Positions 1 through 6,636 of a DNA stretch of 10,721 bases are shown one piece after another. The notes beneath the pieces were generated by a model that worked only from the letters and a program-made list of their open reading frames with translations, did not search any database and was not told the DNA's origin. Source of the stretch: Elusimicrobiota bacterium (GTDB lineage: Bacteria > Elusimicrobiota > Elusimicrobia > JACQJN01); contig JACQJM010000062.1 of the NCBI GenBank assembly GCA_016205045.1, positions 1-10,721 of the forward strand, given 5' to 3'. Both the position numbers and the translations under genes were made by a program. Position 1 is the first letter of the stretch. Each line of letters begins with the position of its first letter.

Positions 1-21
1 GGGGCTGGGGGCTGGGGGCTA
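1..21. repeat. C/G-rich heptamer tandem repeat, 3 units
   Basis: Plus strand reads GGGGCTG, GGGGCTG, GGGGCTA, an exact period of 7 that probably continues past the left edge. It lies in frame inside ctaA and encodes a proline-rich stretch (LAPSPQP) just after the predicted fourth membrane segment. The unit resembles the TAACCCC heptamer at the other end of the window, both fitting YARCCCC on one strand. Confidence 0.75.
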
Positions 22-457
22 GCCAGGATGGGGAGGTGATCGCGGAAAGAGTAACTAACAAGCAGAAGAAGATTTGGGCAAGACAGGCGTGCGCGATGGA
101 GATCAGTTTGGGAAGCTGATACAGAACAGTGATTCCTCCCAGAATGGCCTGAGTCAAAACCGCGAACCATGTCGAACAGGCTAGAACCCGTACCCAGGTT
201 CGAGGCTCTTGGGCTAAAACCCAAAAGAGAAGGACGCTGGTGAGCAGGCCTACCGTTCCCGCAATCATGCGGTGGCCATGCTCAAAAAATACACCTCCGA
301 CCATGGGAGGAAAGAACTGTCCGTAGGAAAGAGGCCAATCGGGAACAGAAAGTCCGGAACCAGTAGAAGTAACCGTCGCTCCCGCCAAGATTAAAAAAAA
401 CGTGCTGACGGCCGTGAAACGGGAAAACAGATGAAGCCCCTTCGTTCTAGCACCCAT
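1..457 (-). CDS. ctaA: Haem A synthase CtaA/Cox15 family, C-terminus beyond window
   Basis: Integral membrane enzyme that oxidises the haem O methyl group to make haem A for aa3-type cytochrome oxidases. The 152 visible residues cover about half of the usual length. A first membrane segment (about 13-30) is followed by the family signature STGSGLSVPDWPLSYGQ (31-47), then E59-x-x-H62-R63, the conserved glutamate and haem-ligand histidine. H123, in SIAHACLAQ, is the second expected ligand. The loop cysteine pair of the Bacillus-type enzyme is absent (Ser and Val there), as in many Gram-negative homologues. The ATG at 457 is the only plausible start: reading back in frame reaches the TGA of the upstream cupredoxin gene with no other start codon. 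It lies 45 bases after that gene, without a clear Shine-Dalgarno. The last visible codons lie in a C-rich heptamer repeat. The family call is very secure; whether the frame stays open beyond the edge cannot be seen. Confidence 0.93.
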   Translation of the reverse strand, partial: MGARTKGLHLFSRFTAVSTFFLILAGATVTSTGSGLSVPDWPLSYGQFFPPMVGGVFFEHGHRMIAGTVGLLTSVLLFWVLAQEPRTWVRVLACSTWFAVLTQAILGGITVLYQLPKLISIAHACLAQIFFCLLVTLSAITSPSWLAPSPQP

Positions 458-502
458 AGGGGGGCCGAGGAGGATAAAAGGAGTAGGTGGATAGCCAGGA
501 GT

Positions 503-1237
503 TCAACTTTTCTTGGTGCTGGTTTCCTTTTTCTCTGAGGCGTTGGAAGGAGCGGAACCTCCCAAGGTTAAAGGGAGATTGACGTCCTTATCCGTCACGG
601 TCACTTCCTTGCTTGTGGTACCCAGCTTGCCATGGACGACTTCCACAACGTATTTTCCTGCAGGGAGCCCTTTAATAGTGAAATTTCCCTTATCATCGGT
701 GGTGGCGTAGTAAGGGTTATCCACCACCGCGAGGTACGATCTCATCCAGGGATGCACATTGCACTGCACGGGAATAAGCACCTCGGGTTTCGCAAATTGC
801 TTGGTGCTTTTCATCCCTTTAACGGGCTGAGCGATATTAAAAGGAGAGTTGTTTTTAGGTTTTACATTGATGTTGTGCATGGTGGGGTCGTTGTTGACGA
901 TCTCCAGGGGCTGGTTGACATGAAGAGGAACAACTAAAGGGTGGTACCAACACCCTTTCTGCTCCAGCACCACAGCCTGTTTGGGGGCTTCGCCCTTGGG
1001 GGCTCCTGATTTTACGTACACAAAAGCGTTGACCAATTTTCCCTTGTTAACCACTATATCCTGGGCAAACACTTTTTCTCCTTTGTGTTGCTCGGCACAT
1101 TTAGGGTCAGCAGTAAATTTTATTTCCCCGCCTTTAGCGACTTTGCCTGAATAAGAAACAGATCCGGTAATGTTGGCGGCTTGAGCTACGGAAGAGCCTA
1201 GAAGAATCGAGACAATGATAGTGAAGGTTCGGTGCAT
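503..1237 (-). CDS. Exported cupredoxin-like protein with C-terminal carboxypeptidase-regulatory-like domain
   Basis: Predicted exported protein of 244 residues. A signal peptide covers about 1-20 (hydrophobic core IIVSILLG, cleavage near AQA|A). A beta-rich cupredoxin-like region follows: H121 in DPTMHNIN, then C159, H162 and M165 in VQCNVHPWM, the His...Cys-x2-His-x2-Met arrangement of type 1 copper centres. Residues 171-227 (YYATTDDKGNFTIKGLPAGK) match a carboxypeptidase-regulatory/CnaB-like beta-sandwich. The tail (228-244) is polar and lysine/serine rich. A periplasmic copper electron carrier beside cytochromes and ctaA is plausible (inference). It could instead be a copper-binding structural protein or metallochaperone, since C47, C96 and H99 are further possible ligands. 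It is separated by about 60 bases from the glycosyltransferase upstream and has a good ribosome binding site, so it may have its own promoter, although I could not identify one. Confidence 0.82.
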   Translation of the reverse strand: MHRTFTIIVSILLGSSVAQAANITGSVSYSGKVAKGGEIKFTADPKCAEQHKGEKVFAQDIVVNKGKLVNAFVYVKSGAPKGEAPKQAVVLEQKGCWYHPLVVPLHVNQPLEIVNNDPTMHNINVKPKNNSPFNIAQPVKGMKSTKQFAKPEVLIPVQCNVHPWMRSYLAVVDNPYYATTDDKGNFTIKGLPAGKYVVEVVHGKLGTTSKEVTVTDKDVNLPLTLGGSAPSNASEKKETSTKKS

Positions 1238-1244
1238 TTGAATT

Positions 1245-1250
1245 ACCTCT
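1245..1250 (-). promoter_or_regulatory. Ribosome binding site of the cupredoxin-like gene
   Basis: The minus strand reads AGAGGT, followed by 7 bases and the ATG at 1237. This is the clearest Shine-Dalgarno in the left half of the window and supports that start. The rest of the 59-base gap (1238-1296) is AT-rich. I saw neither a convincing -35/-10 pair nor a terminator hairpin there. Confidence 0.6.
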
Positions 1251-1296
1251 TTTTCTAATGGAATGGATTGATTTTCTGATGTAAGGCAAGACTAAT

Positions 1297-2028
1297 TTAT
1301 CTTTTTTGCTGAGTTGAAGTCAATTCCTTCAGACGGATGCGGAGGCTGGCCAGGAGTCCCATGGAGGCGTTGATCAGAACATCCAGGAGTTGGGTTCGAG
1401 AGCGGTAGTGGTGTACGGGTTGTCGAAACGTGTTATCCACTCTAAATCCTAAAAGAACCGTGATGATTCCAATTTCTTGGGCGCAGCTGTAGCGCCATCC
1501 TAGAAAGTACCTCAAAAGAGAAGGGATGACTTTGGCTCTCATCACGCGCAGGCCCGCTTCGATGTCGTTGTATTTTTGCCCGCACAGGAAGCCGGCCCAA
1601 AGACTGAGAACTTTATTTCCCCAACGTTTATACATGGGATATGAGGAAAAATCCCTCTGAACGGTAAGAACGTCATAGTGATGTTTTTCTAAAACCTTAC
1701 AGAGTTCTAAGATATTGGCTCCCTGGTACTGTCCATCGGCATCCATCAAAATCACCAGATCTTCCGGGTTCCACCTTCCTTGAATGAGCTGTTGTTCAAT
1801 GTGTTGAAAGCCCAGTTTGAGGGCTGCGCTCATACCCCTATTTTTGTCTAGAGCAAGATAGGTGGCGGAGGTGGGATGAGACCCCATCCAGGCGCGTATC
1901 AGAGAATCGGAGTTATCTCGCGATCCGTCGTTGATAAGAACGATGTGATCGGCCCATTGAATTACCGATTCCAGGACCGAAAGAACCGTCCCCTCTTCAT
2001 TATAGATAGGAAGAAGTGCGATTTTCAT
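1297..2028 (-). CDS. Family 2 glycosyltransferase, dolichyl-phosphate-mannose-synthase-like
   Basis: A 243-residue GT-A enzyme likely to transfer a sugar from a nucleotide donor to a polyprenyl-phosphate carrier. Seen: an N-terminal nucleotide-binding strand (MKIALLPIYNEE), INDGSRDNS (32-40), the metal-binding D96-A-D98-G in LMDADGQYQ, and a later NDIEAGLRVMR segment (154-164) matching the acceptor-side region of DPM-synthase-like proteins. There is no pair of C-terminal membrane segments of the GtrB type, so it is probably peripheral. The ATG overlaps the stop of the upstream polytopic glycosyltransferase by four bases (ATGA), implying translational coupling. A natural model (inference) is that this enzyme makes the polyprenyl-phosphate sugar that the upstream GT-C enzyme then uses. 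The fold and family are clear; donor and acceptor are not. Confidence 0.88.
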   Translation of the reverse strand: MKIALLPIYNEEGTVLSVLESVIQWADHIVLINDGSRDNSDSLIRAWMGSHPTSATYLALDKNRGMSAALKLGFQHIEQQLIQGRWNPEDLVILMDADGQYQGANILELCKVLEKHHYDVLTVQRDFSSYPMYKRWGNKVLSLWAGFLCGQKYNDIEAGLRVMRAKVIPSLLRYFLGWRYSCAQEIGIITVLLGFRVDNTFRQPVHHYRSRTQLLDVLINASMGLLASLRIRLKELTSTQQKR

Positions 2029-4004
2029 CGGTTTTTCCAGGAGTACAAGAGGACGCTACCCATGTTAAGTGGGGGTTGTGCAAATTGAGCCAATGTGGCT
2101 TTCATGAGATGCTCGGCCTTTTGGAATTCCGGGACGTTTGGATTGAATGTGATTAAAGAGGGGTTCACCAGAACGCAGGTGATGCCCAAGGCGCGGAGAT
2201 AATGGTAAAGATCCAAGGGGCTGCTCATGTTTTCGTAGGGGATGAGGGTTTCGTTTTGCGGGTCTCCAACCAAGTACTCTTTGTCCAGATAAAACCCGCG
2301 CACTTCTCTGAAGAGAAGTATCTTGTCCTGAGAAGTGAGATTCTTGTTGAGAAAATCCATGGCAGGGTAGGAGTTGATGCTGTGAGACAAGTAAGCCTCT
2401 TCGGGGCTCAGTTGAGTTTGTTGGGAAGTAAGGCCCAGTACGGGAAAGAGGGCGTTATTGGCAGAGAGGGAAAACAGGGGGATAAATCCTATGGCCAACG
2501 TGGAAGACAGAATTCTCTTCCAGGATTTTTGAGACCAATGCTCCTGCGACCAGTAACAGACAAGAAGAGCCATCCAGGGAAAAAGAGGAATGAAGTAGCG
2601 CCAACTTTGAAGGACATAAAACCAACCCAGCGTGAACAAACCAATGTAGGACAGAACCCATCGGGTGAAAGAATTTTTTAGAAGGTCTCTCCCGGAAGCA
2701 ATTCCCAGAATGAAAAAAGGGATCATCAAAAACTGACTTCCATAGCGGAATTTTTCGGGTTGAAAGAGAAGGTGCAGAGGCAAAAGCAGTAAATCAGAAA
2801 CATGATGGCCCACCCCTTCCATCACCGCCATTTTTTGTTTGGCAGCCAAGATAAGATCCCGTGGTGTTCCATGAAAAAGGGAAGAGAAATGAGGCCATAC
2901 GGGATTGCCGGTATAAATGGCGGTGCGGAGGTACCAAGGACTTCCCCAAAGAAGGAGCATGGAAGTCCATGCTAGGAAGTCCTTCCAGGTTGCTTTTTTC
3001 CCAAGGACCGAAAATAAAAGAAGAATTCCTAAGGCCGCGGCTAGGAGGAGCCCAGTGAGTTTGCAGGACATCGCTAGGCCTGAAAAGATTCCTGACAAGT
3101 AGAGCCATAAGGACTGCCGGGATTGTTTCCAGCGCCAGGTGCACCAAAAACCCAGCAGTCCATATAGTCCCACGCCGAAATCGGTTCCGGAGGTCCCGCT
3201 CACAGAGATCACGGCCGGCTGAACTAAAAAAAGTGATAAGGCAAGAAGGGCTCCCCGAAAGGAAAATATTTGACGCCCTACCACAAAAAGAGCCGCTGCC
3301 ATCAGGGCTTGAAAGAGAAGGGAAACCATGGCGGTGGATGCAGGATCTTTCCAAAGTAAAGAGGGGATGTATAACATCTCTAGGGCCATGGGGTCCCAAG
3401 CGTGCAGTCTCCAGGGGGCAGGGCGCAGGGTTTCCCACTCAGCGTAGAGTTTGGGTAAGGCTAGATGCACTGCCAGAGAATCCCAATCCGTGGGAGGGGC
3501 GTTAGCGTTGACCACCCCATACAGGAGCGCCAGGGTGATGGGAAGTAGGACCCAGGCTTCTTTTTGTGTCCAGGTTTTTAAGGAAAATTTTAGAGGGATG
3601 GCTCGCCATGAGTTCAGGTCCCGGATGAAGACCAGGGTGCCCAAGGTTCCCAGGAGTCCCAGAACCCATTTGTGCCATAAGCCTAGAAGACCACACAAGA
3701 ATAAGACGTAGCTCAAAATTCCCAAACCCAGAGCCGTTTCCGTTATCCATTGTTCTCCATGGCTGGCGAAAGAAATGCGGAAATTTTTCAGGAAAATATA
3801 ACCGAGACTTCGAGATAAGAGTAGGAACCAACCCATCCACACCAGGCGCAGAAGAACCCGTCCCATCTGGACCCAAAATAGGCTGGATAACGAGGAAGGG
3901 TGATGGAGGACATAAGACAAAATACCTTGATGCAGAAAAACCCAGATCGCCAGGGTGAGGGTACCAACCCATAAAAATGGATTGCGGGGATTATTTTTTT
4001 TCAA
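2025..4004 (-). CDS. Polytopic GT-C-type glycosyltransferase (GT39/ArnT/RgtA-like)
   Basis: A 659-residue membrane protein with roughly a dozen hydrophobic segments between about 10 and 490, then a soluble C-terminal part (about 520-659). The first large loop carries PPTDWDSLAVHLALPKLY (170-187) with D173, D175 and H180, matching the acidic loop of GT-C enzymes that use lipid-linked sugars. A further WDP motif lies at 203-205, and TGNPVWP follows a later membrane helix, as is common in RgtA/B/C/D-like members. It probably glycosylates a periplasmic acceptor using polyprenyl-phosphate sugar made by the downstream GT2 protein (inference). The start at 4004 is TTG, 14 bases inside the preceding small membrane-protein gene and directly before a run of eight A. 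No better in-frame start follows before the first membrane segment, and the Shine-Dalgarno is weak, so translation probably depends on coupling. The family is fairly sure; the substrate is unknown. Confidence 0.85.
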   Translation of the reverse strand: MKKNNPRNPFLWVGTLTLAIWVFLHQGILSYVLHHPSSLSSLFWVQMGRVLLRLVWMGWFLLLSRSLGYIFLKNFRISFASHGEQWITETALGLGILSYVLFLCGLLGLWHKWVLGLLGTLGTLVFIRDLNSWRAIPLKFSLKTWTQKEAWVLLPITLALLYGVVNANAPPTDWDSLAVHLALPKLYAEWETLRPAPWRLHAWDPMALEMLYIPSLLWKDPASTAMVSLLFQALMAAALFVVGRQIFSFRGALLALSLFLVQPAVISVSGTSGTDFGVGLYGLLGFWCTWRWKQSRQSLWLYLSGIFSGLAMSCKLTGLLLAAALGILLLFSVLGKKATWKDFLAWTSMLLLWGSPWYLRTAIYTGNPVWPHFSSLFHGTPRDLILAAKQKMAVMEGVGHHVSDLLLLPLHLLFQPEKFRYGSQFLMIPFFILGIASGRDLLKNSFTRWVLSYIGLFTLGWFYVLQSWRYFIPLFPWMALLVCYWSQEHWSQKSWKRILSSTLAIGFIPLFSLSANNALFPVLGLTSQQTQLSPEEAYLSHSINSYPAMDFLNKNLTSQDKILLFREVRGFYLDKEYLVGDPQNETLIPYENMSSPLDLYHYLRALGITCVLVNPSLITFNPNVPEFQKAEHLMKATLAQFAQPPLNMGSVLLYSWKNR

Positions 4005-4353
4005 GAGATCGGATATTTCTTTTTATTTTGAAGTAGCTAATGATTCCAGTGATGGTTAAAAAATAGAGTACCGGTGCAATGAAGCCCAGGTCCAGACGGA
4101 TGGGTGCAATTACTTTTTGAGACCAGAAATACATTTTTGTTTCGTAAATTCCATATAAGGTCCATACTACTGTTGCTGCCCCTATCCAGATGGTTTTCGG
4201 AGGATTGGATGTGCCTTTTCTTAAACGAAACCGGAGCCACATAAAAATAGCCGCTGGGACAAAAGCAAGTGGTGGGAAATATAGAAATAGAACCAGCGGA
4301 TAAGCCAGTAGCAGTCCTGGGCCGAGAATAGTAAGTAAAAATAATTGTATCAT
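3991..4353 (-). CDS. Small multi-pass membrane protein, unknown function
   Basis: A 120-residue, strongly hydrophobic protein with about four predicted membrane segments (near 4-20, 22-41, 54-70 and 90-107), separated by short basic loops (RFRLRKG at 42-48; KIKRNIRSLEKK at the C-terminus). The segment ETKMYFWSQKVIAPIRLDLGF (71-91) is the most distinctive part. I do not recognise a characterised family. Its start overlaps the radical SAM gene's stop by four bases (ATGA), and its end overlaps the GT-C gene by 14, so it is translated within this chain. Position suggests an accessory role next to the glycosyltransferases, but nothing in the sequence shows it. The stop codon follows a run of eight A; see the findings for the frame relation to the next gene. 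Confidence 0.75.
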   Translation of the reverse strand: MIQLFLLTILGPGLLLAYPLVLFLYFPPLAFVPAAIFMWLRFRLRKGTSNPPKTIWIGAATVVWTLYGIYETKMYFWSQKVIAPIRLDLGFIAPVLYFLTITGIISYFKIKRNIRSLEKK

Positions 4354-5291
4354 CGTGAAAACTCCATCGATATTATGGGAAGCTCTATTTGGGACGAGGG
4401 AATTCTAAAAGTGTGCGATGGCACCTTGTCCATCTTCGAATTAAAGCCCAGTTTTTTGACATGGATCTCAAAGAGATCCTCGATGACTTTCCAGTAGATT
4501 CCTCTGCCCTCGTGACGTTTGAAAAAGCGAGGATCGTACATCTTTCCATTGCGACTTTCCTGAATTCGATGAACAATCTTTTGAATCCGAAGAGGGAAAA
4601 ACTGTCTAATCCTTTCCAAAAATACTTTCTCGACATTTCCCGGCAACCGCAGAAGACTATAGAAAGCAAACTGAGCGCCGCGCTCTTTGGCTGCTTTAAG
4701 GATTTGAGGGATATTATCATCGTTTAAGCCGGGGATGATGGGCGCAATCGATACGCCGACCGTCACTCCTTCCTCGGAAAGTTTTTGGATAACTTCCAAT
4801 CTTCGGGAAACAGAGGCCGCCTGGGGCTCTATAATGAGAAAGGATTTGGTGATGAGCCCCACGGGATTTTTAAATTCCAAGCATACTTCCAGGCATTTTC
4901 GCGTGAGGCCGTAAGAAGCTTCGAGGGGTTGGTAGCAGTCGGTGTTACCGGAGAAAACAACCAATTCTCCTTTCCATCGGGGAGAAAGGAAAGCTTTTTT
5001 GAGAAGTTGCGGAGCATTTTTCTTAACAACGATGTTGGTCTCGAAATCTGTGCCCGAACCAAATCCTAAATACTCGTGGCTGGGACGGGCGTAGCAATAA
5101 CTGCAACCATGATAACATCCCCTATAGGCGTTCAAGCTCCAGCGAAAGGAAAGATCTGGACTGTCATTCTTGGAGAGAATGGATTTGGCTTCCTCCTCGT
5201 AAATCTTCAGCGCGGAGAGGGGGGGATCTTCCAAAAACTCGCGGTGGATGGAGTCAAAAGGGTTGGGGGGATTGCTGATGGGTTTGAGCAT
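4350..5291 (-). CDS. Radical SAM protein, PA0069/Rv2578c (spore-photolyase-like) family
   Basis: A 313-residue radical SAM enzyme. The [4Fe-4S] cluster motif is C59-x3-C63-x2-C66 in AYRGCYHGCSYCYARPSHEY, with the CYHGCxYCYAR form typical of the PA0069/Rv2578c group related to spore photoproduct lyase. Other family marks are GTDFETNIVVKKNAPQLL, the VVFSGNTDCYQPLE segment, GLITKS and an IIPGLND turn in the second half of the barrel. The N-terminal NPPNPFDSIHREF also fits the usual start of the family, supporting the ATG at 5291 although it overlaps the upstream gene by 38 bases. Length is slightly short for the family but complete. The reaction is unknown: many such proteins are annotated as DNA-repair lyase-like without evidence. 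No functional link to the respiratory genes is visible. Confidence 0.9.
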   Translation of the reverse strand: MLKPISNPPNPFDSIHREFLEDPPLSALKIYEEEAKSILSKNDSPDLSFRWSLNAYRGCYHGCSYCYARPSHEYLGFGSGTDFETNIVVKKNAPQLLKKAFLSPRWKGELVVFSGNTDCYQPLEASYGLTRKCLEVCLEFKNPVGLITKSFLIIEPQAASVSRRLEVIQKLSEEGVTVGVSIAPIIPGLNDDNIPQILKAAKERGAQFAFYSLLRLPGNVEKVFLERIRQFFPLRIQKIVHRIQESRNGKMYDPRFFKRHEGRGIYWKVIEDLFEIHVKKLGFNSKMDKVPSHTFRIPSSQIELPIISMEFSR

Positions 5292-6075
5292 CTTGTTTCT
5301 GCCAGTAGGTTGGTATGCGGTAGAGTATTTCCTGGGAGGCGAAAAGGGGCATCAACTTGCTAGAGGATTTGGAGTATCCTAAAAACTCGACCTTGATCTT
5401 TAGGGGACTGTGAAGGATTTCTCGGAACGTGTCTTTTTCAGAAGCCCTTGTAAATCTTAAAAGGTTTAACTCGAAGGATTTGCTTTCTTGGATTGCCAGG
5501 CCAAGGCTGAACTCTCTTGCTTGCGGATCGGGAAATTCATCCGACTCCCAGTTTTTGAATAAGAAGAAACGACCAGGGACCTCCATGTGTACCTTCAGAC
5601 GGCCTTGGGGAATGGTGAAGGGCATCGGATTAGTTATATGGATGGTGATTCGGCTTCCATCGAAAGGGATCCTGTTTGGGGAATCAATCTTCAGCATATT
5701 TTCCCCCCAATCTTTTTTGAGGGGGTAAATGGCGGTGGCTTCAAAAACAGGGAAATCAGTTTGGTAGGGGGGAATATCTTTTTTATATGTTTTGAGCTGG
5801 TTGGTGAAGTACCGTTTTCGGTAGCCCAGCAGAAAAACTCGTTGCCCTATCAAATTCTTAAATTCCTTAGGCTTTTGTAAAACGTGGATGGCGCCCCCTA
5901 GAAAGTAGTCAAAGATAGGTTTTCCGTCCAGGTAAAGTGTCTCTTCCGGGGGAGCCTTTCTCAAAAAGCCGGCGATAAATTTCTCTTCTCCATTCAGAAT
6001 AAAAGGTTGAGAGGAGCGATCCTGCGCGAAAGCGGCAGACCAGAGAAGAAAGGGGAGGATAAATGGAATGTTCAT
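5254..6075 (-). CDS. Exported protein of unknown function
   Basis: A 273-residue protein with a short N-terminal signal peptide (about 1-18, MNIPFILPFLLWSAAFAQ, cleavage after AFA or AQ). The mature part is hydrophilic and looks beta-rich. Residues 40-110 have many aromatic and basic residues (RVFLLGYRKRYF at about 79-90). Residues 131-190 (PFDGSRITIHITNP followed by GRLKVHMEVPGRFF) suggest an Ig-like or DUF-type beta-sandwich. No cysteine pairs, haem motifs or catalytic signatures were found and I do not recognise the family. It starts 15 bases after the lipoprotein gene with no clear Shine-Dalgarno, and its 3' end overlaps the radical SAM gene by 38 bases. That overlap encodes a glutamine-rich tail (QDAQTHQQSPQPF) that may be a recent C-terminal extension (inference). 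The two adjacent exported proteins may act together. Confidence 0.7.
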   Translation of the reverse strand: MNIPFILPFLLWSAAFAQDRSSQPFILNGEEKFIAGFLRKAPPEETLYLDGKPIFDYFLGGAIHVLQKPKEFKNLIGQRVFLLGYRKRYFTNQLKTYKKDIPPYQTDFPVFEATAIYPLKKDWGENMLKIDSPNRIPFDGSRITIHITNPMPFTIPQGRLKVHMEVPGRFFLFKNWESDEFPDPQAREFSLGLAIQESKSFELNLLRFTRASEKDTFREILHSPLKIKVEFLGYSKSSSKLMPLFASQEILYRIPTYWQKQDAQTHQQSPQPF

Positions 6076-6090
6076 GATCGGTTCGTGAGG

Positions 6091-6636
6091 TTATTGTGGT
6101 TGGGAAGTTTGGAATCCCCAAGACAGGGTGCAGCTATTGTCGTAAATGTTATTTTCCAAAATAATACTAGAATTCTTGGTGGACCAAGAACTTCCTTCGC
6201 GAGGATAACCTTCCTCGGTTTCGCTTTCCTCGCTGGCCTTGCCAAAACGAGAGGAGTAAAATTTTTGCAGTTGTTGGTATAGGGATTGAGAAGCGTCGCA
6301 ATCAATTTCGGACAAGGAAAAGAAGGTGCTGTACAGTTTGTCGTTTTTGAAATTAAATTCCAAGAGAGCCTCACTGTTGAATAAAGATACTTTGGTGGAG
6401 GCTTCCGTAAGGCCTTGTTGCTGCAGCACATCACTGCCGCCTTCGGGAAGTTTCTTCCCTAAAGTCGGAATTTGTTTTTTAACTTCTTCGTAGGTTAAGT
6501 CCAGAGGCACTTGCTGAATCAGAAGGAGGTATTTCTCATCTGCTGGGGTTGCTGTCAGGGAGGGGGTGCGTATCTGATGAGGCATGCAACCCGCTGCAAA
6601 AGACGACAAAATCAAGACGAAAGCAGCCCTAGTCAT
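6091..6636 (-). CDS. Putative lipoprotein of unknown function
   Basis: I take the ATG at 6636, which gives 181 residues starting MTRAAFVLILSSFAAGC. It overlaps the stop of the adenosyltransferase gene as ATGA, like two other junctions here. A GTG nine bases upstream (6645) would add three residues and is possible. The leader has a basic residue, a hydrophobic core and a lipobox-like AAGC ending at C17, though the -3 residue is Ala rather than the usual Leu, so lipidation is probable, not certain. The mature protein is acidic and contains PLDLTYEEVKKQIPTLGK, resembling loosely the outer-membrane lipoproteins that measure or scaffold small ligands, plus FSLSEIDCDASQSLYQQLQKFYSSRFGK. Two further cysteines (in EIDCD and DNSCTL) could form a disulfide. 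No characterised family recognised. Confidence 0.72.
   Translation of the reverse strand: MTRAAFVLILSSFAAGCMPHQIRTPSLTATPADEKYLLLIQQVPLDLTYEEVKKQIPTLGKKLPEGGSDVLQQQGLTEASTKVSLFNSEALLEFNFKNDKLYSTFFSLSEIDCDASQSLYQQLQKFYSSRFGKASEESETEEGYPREGSSWSTKNSSIILENNIYDNSCTLSWGFQTSQPQ

Noticed and set aside
1238..1296. Promoter or terminator between the GT2 and cupredoxin-like genes.
   Set aside because: A TTGCCT hexamer exists on the minus strand, but no matching -10 at a normal distance and no stable hairpin with a U-run were found.
2202..2681. Plus-strand open frame of about 159 codons.
   Set aside because: It lies wholly inside the GT-C glycosyltransferase gene, has no recognisable domain or ribosome binding site, and its composition is what an antisense shadow would give. 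The same applies to the other plus-strand frames.
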